Made by a program: the position numbers and the translations under genes | Notes under the pieces: generated by a model | The model's database searches: none | The model's input: only the letters and a program-made list of their open reading frames with translations | Told to the model about the DNA's origin: nothing | Shown: positions 52,014-60,150 of the stretch, in pieces | How the letters are laid out: each line of letters starts with the position of its first letter | Numbering within the stretch: the stretch's first letter is position 1 | Source of the DNA: UBA12545 sp051024685 | GTDB lineage: Bacteria; Bacillota; DSM-521; Neomoorellales; Neomoorellaceae | Length of the DNA: 64,000 nt | Assembly (NCBI GenBank): GCA_051024685.1 | Contig: JAZHPA010000007.1 | Location: 1-64,000, forward strand | Direction: 5' to 3'

Positions 52014-54779
52014 GTGGAACGCATCCAGCTTAACATCAACGGGAAGCACTACGAAGTGGACGTAAAGCCCAACTGGACCCTGCTGAAGGTGCTCCGGGAT
52101 GTCTTGGGCCTGACGGGTACCAAGTGCGGGTGCGCCACCGGCGACTGCGGTACGTGTAAAGTGCTGGTGGATGGGGAGGCCGTCAAGTCTTGCACCGTGC
52201 CGGCCCGCAGGGCTCAAAACAAGAAAATTGTCACGATAGAAGGCTTAAGCCAGGGCGGCTCCCTCCACCCGCTGCAGGAGGCCTTTATAGCCACCGGCGC
52301 CGTTCAGTGCGGATTCTGCACCCCCGGAATGATAATCGCCGCCAAGGCGCTGCTGGACAAAAATCCCAATCCCACACGGGAAGAAATACGTGCGGCTCTA
52401 GATGATAACTTGTGCCGCTGCACCGGTTATGTCAAGATTATCCAGGCCGTGGAACTGGCCGCCGCCCGGCTCCGGGGAGAGAAGAAAGAAATTGAAGATG
52501 CCCCCTCCGGTGAATCCGGGCAGATTATCGGCCGGAGGCTCCCTCCTCGTGATGCCGTGGCTAAAGTTACGGGCCGGACGGTATATGTGGGGGATATGCG
52601 CCTTCCGGGCATGCTCTACGGCCGGGTCCTCTTCAGCCCGGTGGCCCACGGCCGCATTAAGCGGATAGATGTGAGCAAGGCGCAGGCCCTGCCCGGAGTT
52701 AGGGTGGTGGTCACCTACAAGGATGTACCGCCCGTGGCCTACAACAGCGCCATGCGCTTTAAGGGCCACGATATTCCCCGGGATGAATATATCCTGACCG
52801 ACACCGTGAGGTACGTGGGGGACCGGGTGGCCGCCGTAGCTGCCGACGATCCGGAGACCGCGGAAAGGGCTCTAAGGCTCATTGAGGTAGAATACGAGGA
52901 ACTGCCGGCGGTCTTCGACCCGGAGGAAGCCCTGAAGCCGGGGGCCCCGGAGGTCCACGAGGGCGGCAACCTGGTAAAGAAACTGGAGGCCGCTGCCGGC
53001 GACGTGGAAAAGGCCTTAGACGGGGCGGATTATGTGTTCACCGATCGCATAAAGCTTCCCATAGTGACCCACGTAGCTCTGGAGCCCCACGCCAGCCTGG
53101 CCCATTTTGACCGTACGGCCGGTAAGCTGACCGTATGGAGCGCGAACCAAAACATTTTCGCCACGCGGATCATCCTTTCGGAGGTATTCGGTCTCCCGGT
53201 GAACAAAGTTCGCGTTATCAAACCCCCGGTGGGCGGGGCCTTCGGCGGCAAACTGGAGGCGGTCCTGGAGCCGGTAGCCGCCCTGTTATCCATGAAGAGC
53301 GGGCGGCCGGTCCTGGTGGAAATGAACCGGCGGGAGGTCATGGTCTCCACCCGCACGCGCCACTCGGCCGTATACTATTTGAGGACCGGGGTAAAGAAGG
53401 ACGGCACCATCGTCGGCCAGGACATCACCGCCTACTTCAACACCGGAGCCTATGCCAGCAGCGCCCTCAACGTTACGGGCGCTATGATAGACAAGGCCTT
53501 CCGCCTCTACCGCATTCCCGACTTGCGCGTAACGGTTTACTCCGTATATACCAACTGCCCCGTGGGAGGCGCCATGCGGGGATACGGGTCCCCCCAGCTC
53601 GTGGCCGCTCGGGAGATCCACCTGAACAAGATAGCCAAAAAGCTGGGCTTCGACCCGGTTGAATTCCGGCGGCGGAACCTAGTCAGGCCGGGAGATATCA
53701 ACCCGCGCTTCGGGACTCCTCTAGGCAATTGCCGCGTCCTGGACTGTCTGGAAAAGGGCGCTCAAAGCTTCAACTGGGACGCGAAGGCCCGGCAGCCTAA
53801 GGGGGAAGGGCGTTTCCGCCGGGGTATAGGCGTGGCGGCGGGCAATCACGGCAACGGCACCTTCGGCGTACACGTGGACATGACCACCGTAGCCCTGAAG
53901 ATGAATGAAGACGGTACAGTGACTATGTTCACCGGTACTCAAGATCTGGGCCAGGGCGGCACCTCCATGATGTGCATGGTGGTTGCCCAAGTGTTAGGCC
54001 TGTCGCCCGAGCAGATTGAGGTTGTCGAGGCGGACACGGAACTAACGCCCTGGGATCTGGGCACCTACGCCAGCCGCGGGGTATGGGTGGGCGGCAATGC
54101 GGCGCTGAAAGCCGCCCAGAGCATACGCCGTCAACTTCTGGAAGTGGCCGCTTCCGTGTTAGGGGTAAAGGAGGAGGAACTTGAACTGGGGGGTGGCTTC
54201 GCCTACTGCCGTCACTGCCCGGACAAGAAAGTCCCCTTGGGGGACATCGTGGCGGCGGCCCAGCTGAGCAAGGAGGGCGGCCGGGAGATCAAGGCTTACG
54301 AGAGCTTCGCCTCCATCGCCGGCCCCAACTCATATGGGGTACATTTTGCGGAGGTAGAAGTGGATACTTTGACCGGAGAAGTTAAAGTGCTAAAATATGT
54401 GGCGGCCCATGATGTGGGACGGGCCATCAACCCCATGTATGTGGAAGGGCAGATCGAAGGCGGCATCCAGATGGGCCTGGGCTACGGGCTCACCGAGGAG
54501 CTTATTATTGATCCGACCAGCGGCAAAGTGCTCAATGCCAATCTAAAGCGCTACCGGGTGTTCCGGGCCAAGGACATGCCGGAGATTGACGTTTTGCTGA
54601 TAGAGGAGGGAGAACCTCCGGGACCCTTTGGGGCCAAAAGCATCGGTGAGGCGTCCACGGTACCCGTGGCGCCGGCGGTGGTTAACGCCGTAGCCGACGC
54701 CCTGGGGGTGGATTTTGACGAACTACCGGTGACGCCCAAAAGGATACTGGCCAGGCTGCAGGAAGGCCCGGAGGGCTAG
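52014..54779 (+). CDS. Fused [2Fe-2S]/molybdenum hydroxylase (XdhD-like)
   Basis: 921 residues from GTG 52014 behind GGGGGAGGTGG. Residues 1-155 are a small-subunit-type iron-sulfur domain (GTKCGCATGDCGTCKV, CGFCTPGMII, CRCTGYVKI). After a linker, residues 170-921 form the molybdenum domain (AVAKVTGRTVYVGDMRLPGM, GGAFGGKLEAVLEP, AMRGYGSPQLVAAREIH, DLGQGGTSMMCMVV, catalytic Glu879 in AKSIGEASTVP). This fusion order is that of E. coli XdhD and of selenium-linked molybdenum hydroxylases. It has no FAD domain, so it may pass electrons to ferredoxin or to the flavodoxin-like protein encoded 94 bp downstream. Confidence 0.94.
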   Translation: MERIQLNINGKHYEVDVKPNWTLLKVLRDVLGLTGTKCGCATGDCGTCKVLVDGEAVKSCTVPARRAQNKKIVTIEGLSQGGSLHPLQEAFIATGAVQCGFCTPGMIIAAKALLDKNPNPTREEIRAALDDNLCRCTGYVKIIQAVELAAARLRGEKKEIEDAPSGESGQIIGRRLPPRDAVAKVTGRTVYVGDMRLPGMLYGRVLFSPVAHGRIKRIDVSKAQALPGVRVVVTYKDVPPVAYNSAMRFKGHDIPRDEYILTDTVRYVGDRVAAVAADDPETAERALRLIEVEYEELPAVFDPEEALKPGAPEVHEGGNLVKKLEAAAGDVEKALDGADYVFTDRIKLPIVTHVALEPHASLAHFDRTAGKLTVWSANQNIFATRIILSEVFGLPVNKVRVIKPPVGGAFGGKLEAVLEPVAALLSMKSGRPVLVEMNRREVMVSTRTRHSAVYYLRTGVKKDGTIVGQDITAYFNTGAYASSALNVTGAMIDKAFRLYRIPDLRVTVYSVYTNCPVGGAMRGYGSPQLVAAREIHLNKIAKKLGFDPVEFRRRNLVRPGDINPRFGTPLGNCRVLDCLEKGAQSFNWDAKARQPKGEGRFRRGIGVAAGNHGNGTFGVHVDMTTVALKMNEDGTVTMFTGTQDLGQGGTSMMCMVVAQVLGLSPEQIEVVEADTELTPWDLGTYASRGVWVGGNAALKAAQSIRRQLLEVAASVLGVKEEELELGGGFAYCRHCPDKKVPLGDIVAAAQLSKEGGREIKAYESFASIAGPNSYGVHFAEVEVDTLTGEVKVLKYVAAHDVGRAINPMYVEGQIEGGIQMGLGYGLTEELIIDPTSGKVLNANLKRYRVFRAKDMPEIDVLLIEEGEPPGPFGAKSIGEASTVPVAPAVVNAVADALGVDFDELPVTPKRILARLQEGPEG

Positions 54780-54873
54780 ACGGCCGCAGGGTCGGCCCGG
54801 ACGCCTAGGAACACATTAAGGTTGCCAGCCCGGGGAGGCCGCAAAGTAAAACGCCAGGGGAAGGAGGAAAATT

Positions 54874-55545
54874 ATGCCCGTCATTCTCGGTATAAGCGGC
54901 AGCCCCCGCAAAGGGGCTACCGACTATGCGGTTCAGGTGGCCTTGGAAGAGGCATCTCAGTTTCCCGGTATTACCACCCGCTACTGGACCGTAAGGGGTA
55001 AAAAAATTAGCTTTTGTACCCATTGTGACCGGTGCATACGGGAGAAGACCATGTGCCACATCCAGGACGATATAAAGGAGCTGGAAGAGCTCATTTTGGA
55101 AGCCGACGGCTTTATCATCGGTTCGCCGGTATACGACATGAATATTACCGCCCAACTGGCCGCCTGCTTCAACCGCTTACGCCCCATCTTCTTGGTGCAT
55201 CCGGGTAAACTGCGTAACAAAGTGGGAGGCGCCATCGCTCTGGGGGGCACGCGCCACGGTGGCCAGGAGACGGCGCTGCAGGCCATCATCAATTTCTATC
55301 TCATGCACGAAATCCTGGTTTGCGGCGGCATCGGCGGCTGCTACAGCGGCGGCACCGTGTGGACCAGAGACGGCAAAGCCCAGGGGGCTGCCGCGGACGA
55401 AGTGGGCATGGCCACCGTCAGGGGATTGGGCAGAGCCATAGGAGAGGCTGTTTGGGTAACTTCCATGGGCCGGAAGCTCTGGGAGGAGAAGAAGCAGGAG
55501 CTGGGCGTCGCGGAAACCGGGCCCGTAAGAGACCATGCCATTTAA
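54874..55545 (+). CDS. NADPH-dependent FMN reductase/flavodoxin-like protein 2
   Basis: 223 residues, ATG behind GGAAGGAGG. Same architecture as the 33510 protein: ILGISGSPRKGATDYAVQV, FCTHCDRCIREKTMCHIQDD, GFIIGSPVYDMNITAQLAA and NKVGGAIALGGTRHGGQE. It ends the island and directly follows the FAD-less molybdenum hydroxylase, for which it may be the electron acceptor. A clear terminator follows. Confidence 0.9.
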   Translation: MPVILGISGSPRKGATDYAVQVALEEASQFPGITTRYWTVRGKKISFCTHCDRCIREKTMCHIQDDIKELEELILEADGFIIGSPVYDMNITAQLAACFNRLRPIFLVHPGKLRNKVGGAIALGGTRHGGQETALQAIINFYLMHEILVCGGIGGCYSGGTVWTRDGKAQGAAADEVGMATVRGLGRAIGEAVWVTSMGRKLWEEKKQELGVAETGPVRDHAI

Positions 55546-55555
55546 CGGCGTAGAG

Positions 55556-55589
55556 AAGCGCGGGGGAGAAACACCCGCGCTTTCGTTTT
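55556..55589 (+). terminator. Terminator at the end of the catabolic island
   Basis: Perfect 9-bp arms AAGCGCGGG (55556-55564) and CCCGCGCTT (55574-55582) are followed by TCGTTTT. Confidence 0.82.
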
Positions 55590-55596
55590 GTGCGGG

Positions 55597-55840
55597 CGGG
55601 GCACGGACTGTTGGTACAAATGACCCTTGACTTGCCGGAACTGCGCCCCTATGTGATCCAGAAAGAAACAACAGCCTGCCTTGCTGGACGAATACCGCGG
55701 CTTCCGCCATGTTTTTCGTAATTTACGGTTTTAACCCGGTGGCCGAACGGTTGGAAAGACTGGTTCACCGCGACCTGCAGGTATTCCTGGATCGTATGCG
55801 GGAAGCTATACCGGTGAATAATCTTTCAGCAGCGGTCTAG
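55597..55840 (+). pseudogene. HepT-like HEPN protein remnant with two frameshifts
   Basis: Reading across frames gives GHGLLVQMTLDLPELRPYVI, then after a shift near 55680 LLDEYRGFRHVFRN, and after a second shift near 55728 YGFNPVAERLERLVHRDLQV, to a stop at 55838. This matches the C-terminal half of HepT-like proteins (pattern LLDEYxxFRHxxRNxY), which pair with MNT nucleotidyltransferases. The N-terminal half is missing and the island's terminator abuts the break. Its 3' end runs into the convergent HEPN gene. Confidence 0.7.
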
Positions 55841-56245
55841 GTACTTAACTACATAACGGGCAAACTCCCGGAAATCCCCCAGCCGGTGGTTTAATACTTC
55901 CGTAACTTTGGCCTTATTTACTCTAGTATACTCATGGACGAGGATCTTTCGGAAACCTGCCATACCAGAAATATCCCGGGCAAATTTTGCTAGTAGTACG
56001 TTCAGTTTCGCCAGTTCAGCAAATATATCGCTGTACTCATCTACCATGATTCCTTCCTCCGCTAGAATATGGCCACCAATATCCAGCACAATTTGAATAC
56101 AGAGTTGTAAGCCATGTTCTATAATCCAAGCCAGGTCTAAGTCGTTCTCGAGTTCTTGCGCAGCTGTACCTCTGTACTTTTCCAAATGTTTAAGATACCG
56201 CTCCAAATCGCGGAGCTTTTGCTCCACGACATGCGGGTCAACCAC
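55826..56245 (-). CDS. HepT/DUF86 family HEPN ribonuclease-like protein
   Basis: 139 residues from GTG 56245, eight bases after GGAGG; the frame is open to 56335, but that part overlaps the MNT gene. The helical HEPN domain contains the canonical RX4HXY RNase motif in FRKILVHEYTRV. Typical text includes LRDLERYLKHLEKYRG, DLAWIIEHGLQLCIQIVLDI and DFREFARYVVKYL. HepT proteins cleave RNA and are kept in check by an MNT partner. The partner here (56238-56528) appears truncated, so control of this toxin-like protein is an open question. Base composition is AT-rich compared with the island. Confidence 0.85.
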   Translation of the reverse strand: MVDPHVVEQKLRDLERYLKHLEKYRGTAAQELENDLDLAWIIEHGLQLCIQIVLDIGGHILAEEGIMVDEYSDIFAELAKLNVLLAKFARDISGMAGFRKILVHEYTRVNKAKVTEVLNHRLGDFREFARYVVKYLDRC

Positions 56246-56528
56246 TTTGGGCACCTCCAAAGGTTCCGTTCTCAAGGCGCTGGCGCAAGTATTGGGCCTG
56301 CATCTTAAGTATGGGTGGGAAATCAAGAAATTCACGTACGGTCTTTTCGTGAAAACGTATACGAGCTAAAGGTTCGCGGCAAAAAAGCAATTTACCGTCT
56401 TGCAAAATATGGAAACGGAGGACCAGAGGTGCTTCGTTGAAGACTACTATGTCCACACGCCGTCTTAATTGCTGCTGTAACTCTGCCACCAGGTCGCTGA
56501 TTTTATTAAAATATATCCCGGTGTACAA
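56238..56528 (-). pseudogene. MNT nucleotidyltransferase remnant lacking its catalytic N-terminus
   Basis: 96 residues starting at a TTG without good ribosome site. The sequence (YFNKISDLVAELQQQLRRRV, VVFNEAPLVLRFHILQDGKLL) matches the part of MNT proteins that follows the active-site GSxxRG...DxD segment, which is absent here and not visible upstream (56529-56640) in any frame. VDIVVF preserves the third acidic position. It overlaps the HEPN gene start by 8 bp, the normal MNT-HEPN order. It is either a decayed antitoxin or a binding-only partner. Confidence 0.7.
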
Positions 56529-56778
56529 CCAAAATTTTCATTGACCCCTCTTAACGAGCCTTCCAGATGTCTTCCAAGATTTTGCAGACTACCCTTATCG
56601 GACAGGGTAACTCCACCTGGAGGGCCGACGGAGCGTTCCCTGTATTAAGCTATTACATATTGACAGCGATATAATGTAGGCCCTCCATACCTCCACTTCT
56701 GGCCTCGATGCCTTAAGTAGAGAAAATCCCCTTGTATAAACCGGGTCCCGGGGTTAAGCTAGGGGTGGAGGGATCAAC
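56529..56778. other. Intergenic gap between the MNT remnant and the amidohydrolase gene
   Basis: Holds an AT-rich patch with TATAAT at 56670-56675 but no -35 box at proper distance, and a GC-rich inverted stretch (GGGTCCCGGGGTT) before the amidohydrolase's GGAGGG site. No gene or RNA element recognised. Confidence 0.4.
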
Positions 56779-57897
56779 ATGAGCAGTGAAGCCATCAGCC
56801 GGCAGGGATACGTGGATGCCCACATACACGTATGGGAATTCGCTCTCTTTAATCACTTCACCAGCCTGGAAAAATGCTCAAACCTCGAGGAACTCGTGGA
56901 AACCCTAAAGTCGCATTTGATACAAGGATGGGCCATCGGGGTACGCTTTAACCAGGAAAGGCTGGCAGAAAAAATAGTACCCGATCGCTCGTTCCTGGAT
57001 CGCGCCTTCGGCCCGACTCCGGTAGTAATAGTGCGGACCTGTCTGCACCTGGCCGCAGCCAACACCGCCGCTATGGAGAGGTTGGGAGTTTTTGCCAGGG
57101 ACGGGATCTTCCGGGAGGCTGCGGTATCTCAACTTCTTCGGACCCTGGTAGCCGGCCTCGACCTGAAACACCGGGAAATCCTCATTGAGGGCTTGAAGGA
57201 GCTTAAGAAAATGGGGGCGGCAAGGGTCATCGATATGGGGATGGACCGCCACAAGCGTCCCCTCTTTGACGGCCTCGGTGAGGGGGTGCAGGTAGATTTT
57301 TATACGGTGGATTTTGAGCTGCTGGATGAAGCCCTGGGCTTTAAGATCTTCCTGGACGGGGGCCTGGGCGCCCGCACCGCGGCCCTCACCGAGGAGTACG
57401 CCGACGATCCCGGCAACTACGGCGTGCTCAATTTCAGCGACCGGGCCCTTATGGCCCTGGTGGAAAGGGCACACCGCAAGGATAAACCTATAGCCGCCCA
57501 CGCTATCGGGGATCGGGCCGTGGATCAATTCTTGCGCGTTGTGAGGCAGAGCCGCCACCCCAAGGACCGTCTGGAACACGTCCAGTATGCCAGGGAAGAG
57601 CAGCTGGAAGCCCTGGCGGAGCTCGAGATCCCCGTATGCATTCAGCCCATCTTTTCCCGGGAAATGTCCTGGGCGCGGCACCGGCTGGGCCCGGAGCGGA
57701 TGAAGACGGCCTATGCCTGGGGGTTGATGAGGGATAAGGGTATACGCCTCCTGGCCGGCTCCGATGCTCCTGTGGAACACGCCGATCCCCGGGAGGCGGC
57801 CGCCACGGTAGCGGGCCTTGAAGGCGCGCACCACCTTGATTTTGAAGAGGTGCTGAACCTTTTTACCCACGCCAACCGGGAGTTTTATGGAGGGTAA
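56779..57897 (+). CDS. Amidohydrolase family 3 (YtcJ-like) protein, short form
   Basis: 372 residues. His15-x-His17 (VDAHIHVWEF) lies almost at the N-terminus, then FKIFLDGGLGARTAAL, PIAAHAIGDRAVDQFL, RLEHVQYAREEQLEAL and LLAGSDAPVEHADP, which define the family-3 amidohydrolases. Usual YtcJ proteins are about 530 residues and carry an N-terminal beta-domain before the HxH strand; here it is missing, so this is a short variant rather than a broken gene. ATG lies behind GGAGGG. Substrate unknown; it is outside the main island and separated by the HEPN locus. Confidence 0.85.
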   Translation: MSSEAISRQGYVDAHIHVWEFALFNHFTSLEKCSNLEELVETLKSHLIQGWAIGVRFNQERLAEKIVPDRSFLDRAFGPTPVVIVRTCLHLAAANTAAMERLGVFARDGIFREAAVSQLLRTLVAGLDLKHREILIEGLKELKKMGAARVIDMGMDRHKRPLFDGLGEGVQVDFYTVDFELLDEALGFKIFLDGGLGARTAALTEEYADDPGNYGVLNFSDRALMALVERAHRKDKPIAAHAIGDRAVDQFLRVVRQSRHPKDRLEHVQYAREEQLEALAELEIPVCIQPIFSREMSWARHRLGPERMKTAYAWGLMRDKGIRLLAGSDAPVEHADPREAAATVAGLEGAHHLDFEEVLNLFTHANREFYGG

Positions 57898-57984
57898 GAT
57901 CCCAAATGAAAGCAACGAGGAAATACAAGTAACTGAGCCCTAACTTATCCTACGACCACCGAACCATGGCAGGGAGGGGAAGAG

Positions 57985-59172
57985 ATGGAAGTGCAGGCTG
58001 TTTTGGCCAAGGTCAGGAAAGGGTTTATACCCCTAGCCGTGGTGGCAGCCCTGGGGTTTATCCTCATAGCTACGAGAGATAACCAGCATACTACTGTAAG
58101 CATACAAAACGGTGTCAGGGTGCTTCAGGCTTCGGGCACCATTGAAGGGACGGAAATAGGGGTGGCACCGGAAATTTTGGGCCGGATTAAGCAGATATTT
58201 GTCCAGGAAGGGGAATGGGTGGAAGCCGGGGAGGTAGTGGCTGTACTGGAGGACGGTATCCTTAAGGAACAGGTGGCCCAGGCCCAAACAGCGGTGGCAG
58301 AGGCCGAGGCGCGACTGGCCCAGGCCAAGGCCAATTTAGAGATGGAACGGGCCAGAGTGGAGGGGAATATTAAGAGTGCCCTGGCCAATCTACAAAAGCT
58401 GGAGAACGGGGCACGGCCCCAAGAAATTAATGAAGCGCAGAAGAATCTGGTCCAGGCTCAAGCTGTGTCCAAGAATGCTGAAGAACAGCTGCACAGAATG
58501 GAAGTATTGTACCAACAAGGTGCCATTGCCCAACAGCAGTTGCAAGAAGCTCAGACCAATTATGAGGTGGCCCAAGCCAAGGTGGAAGCTGCCCAAGAGA
58601 GGCTATCTTTGTTGCTTGCTGGAGCGCGGGAGGAGGATATAGCTGCGGCGCGAGCCAATTATGAGATAGCCCTGGCCGGCTGGTATCAAGTGGAGTTGCG
58701 GGCTAAAGAAGTAGAGGCGGCTACTTTAGCCGTGGAGAAAGCTAATGCCAACTGGAAAATGGCTCAAGAACAATTGGACAAAACTGTAATACGGTCCGGT
58801 GTAAACGGAATTGTACTTAGGACCAACTTTAGCCCAGGAGAAGTAGTTAACCCGGGGGTGCCAATTCTCACCTTGCTGGATCCCAATGATATGTGGCTCG
58901 TTATCTATGTGCCGGAACCGGCCATTGGATATGTAAAGATAGGCCAGGAGGCTTTGGTTACGGTGGATTCCTTCCCGGGCAAGACTTTTAAAGGTAAGGT
59001 AAGCGAGATTGCTACCCAGGCCGAGTTTACACCCAAAAATATTCAGACCAAAGAAGAGAGGGTAGACCTAGTCTTTAGGGTAAAGATATCCCTACCCAAT
59101 GAAGAAGGTTTGCTAAAACCGGGGGTACCGGCCGACGCCGTGGTTTATTTGGATAGCCAGGAGGCAAAATGA
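57985..59172 (+). CDS. HlyD/YbhG-like membrane fusion protein
   Basis: 395 residues. One N-terminal membrane helix (about 14-30), a lipoyl half (VAPEILGRIKQIFVQEGEWV), a long coiled coil rich in Ala/Gln/Glu (about 95-270) including LYQQGAIAQQQLQEAQTNYE, the second lipoyl half (VIRSGVNGIVLRTNFSPGE), and a beta-barrel end. It precedes two ABC ATPases and an ABC-2 permease, the order of ybhG-ybhF-ybhS/R exporters. It should couple the ABC pump to an exit duct or the wall. ATG behind AGGGAGGGGAAGAG. Confidence 0.92.
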   Translation: MEVQAVLAKVRKGFIPLAVVAALGFILIATRDNQHTTVSIQNGVRVLQASGTIEGTEIGVAPEILGRIKQIFVQEGEWVEAGEVVAVLEDGILKEQVAQAQTAVAEAEARLAQAKANLEMERARVEGNIKSALANLQKLENGARPQEINEAQKNLVQAQAVSKNAEEQLHRMEVLYQQGAIAQQQLQEAQTNYEVAQAKVEAAQERLSLLLAGAREEDIAAARANYEIALAGWYQVELRAKEVEAATLAVEKANANWKMAQEQLDKTVIRSGVNGIVLRTNFSPGEVVNPGVPILTLLDPNDMWLVIYVPEPAIGYVKIGQEALVTVDSFPGKTFKGKVSEIATQAEFTPKNIQTKEERVDLVFRVKISLPNEEGLLKPGVPADAVVYLDSQEAK

Positions 59173-59178
59173 AGGTCA

Positions 59179-60150
59179 ATGCGGGGCAGCCGTACTGGGT
59201 CAATTATAATGACGGAAGGGCTATGTAAACGGTTTGATCGGGTTCAGGCCGTAGACCATTTAAATCTAGAAGTAAGGGAAGGGGAAATCTTCGGCCTGGT
59301 GGGTCCCGATGGAGCAGGGAAGACTACAACCCTGAGGATGCTGGTGGCCATACTTTGGCCGGACGAGGGGAAAATTTCTGTTTTGGGGCGGGAGGTTCCG
59401 GCGGAAGCTGAAACTATTAAACCCTATATAGGTTATATGCCCCAGCGCTTCAGCCTTTACGGGGATCTGACCGTAGAGGAAAACCTGGACTTTTATGCCG
59501 AAATCCGTGAAGTACCTGTCCACCTGCGAGAAAAACGAAAACAGGAACTTCTGAGTTGGGCCGGCCTCAAGTCCCATAGCTATAAGCTGGCCGACCAGCT
59601 TTCAGGAGGAATGAAACAGAAGCTGGCCCTGGCCTGTAATCTCATCCATGAACCCGCTATTCTTTTCCTGGATGAGCCCAGTACCGGCGTAGATCCCGTA
59701 GCCCGGCGGGAGTTCTGGCGCCTTCTTTTTAGATTACGGGAACAGGGGACTACCATTTTGGTGAGCACGCCTTACATGGATGAGGCTGAACGCTGTGACC
59801 GCATTGCCTTTATACATAATGGCCGGATTTTAGCCTGCGCTACGCCGCAGTCCATCAAAAATCTTTTCCAGGGTCATATCCTGCTTCTGTTAACGGAAAA
59901 TATTGAAATGCTCCATGTAGCTAAAGAGCGCTTGCGGCAGGAGCCCTGGTTAGACGAGGTATTAATCTATGGCAATTCGCTCCACCTCACTGCTCGGGAT
60001 AAGGAGCGGGCCAGCAAGTTGGTGCTGGAAATATTGAGGCGGGAAGGGGTGAGGGTGGTCGAGCTTAAACCTATTGCCCCTTCCCTGGAGGATGCCTTTG
60101 CCTTCCTGGTGAAACATGGGGAAAGGGTTGGGGAAAGGTATGATGCTTGA
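59179..60150 (+). CDS. ABC exporter ATP-binding protein (YbhF N-half-like)
   Basis: 323 residues. Walker A GPDGAGKTT, signature LSGGMKQKLALAC, Walker B AILFLDEPSTGVDPVARREF and the switch histidine region replaced by STPYMDEAERCD (Thr-Pro in place of the common His). The start is ATG 59179; an internal ATG (SIIMTEGLCKRF) about ten residues on is a plausible alternative. With the next gene it corresponds to the two halves of YbhF, here as separate proteins. Confidence 0.92.
   Translation: MRGSRTGSIIMTEGLCKRFDRVQAVDHLNLEVREGEIFGLVGPDGAGKTTTLRMLVAILWPDEGKISVLGREVPAEAETIKPYIGYMPQRFSLYGDLTVEENLDFYAEIREVPVHLREKRKQELLSWAGLKSHSYKLADQLSGGMKQKLALACNLIHEPAILFLDEPSTGVDPVARREFWRLLFRLREQGTTILVSTPYMDEAERCDRIAFIHNGRILACATPQSIKNLFQGHILLLLTENIEMLHVAKERLRQEPWLDEVLIYGNSLHLTARDKERASKLVLEILRREGVRVVELKPIAPSLEDAFAFLVKHGERVGERYDA

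Noticed and set aside
52014..54779. Possible selenoprotein (in-frame TGA) among the XDH-type genes
   Set aside because: All three large-subunit frames are uninterrupted at full length. A labile selenium cofactor remains possible but leaves no mark in these genes, and no selenium-handling genes are in the window.
56660..56675. TTGACA followed by TATAAT upstream of the amidohydrolase gene
   Set aside because: Only four bases separate the boxes, which cannot form a functional sigma-A promoter.
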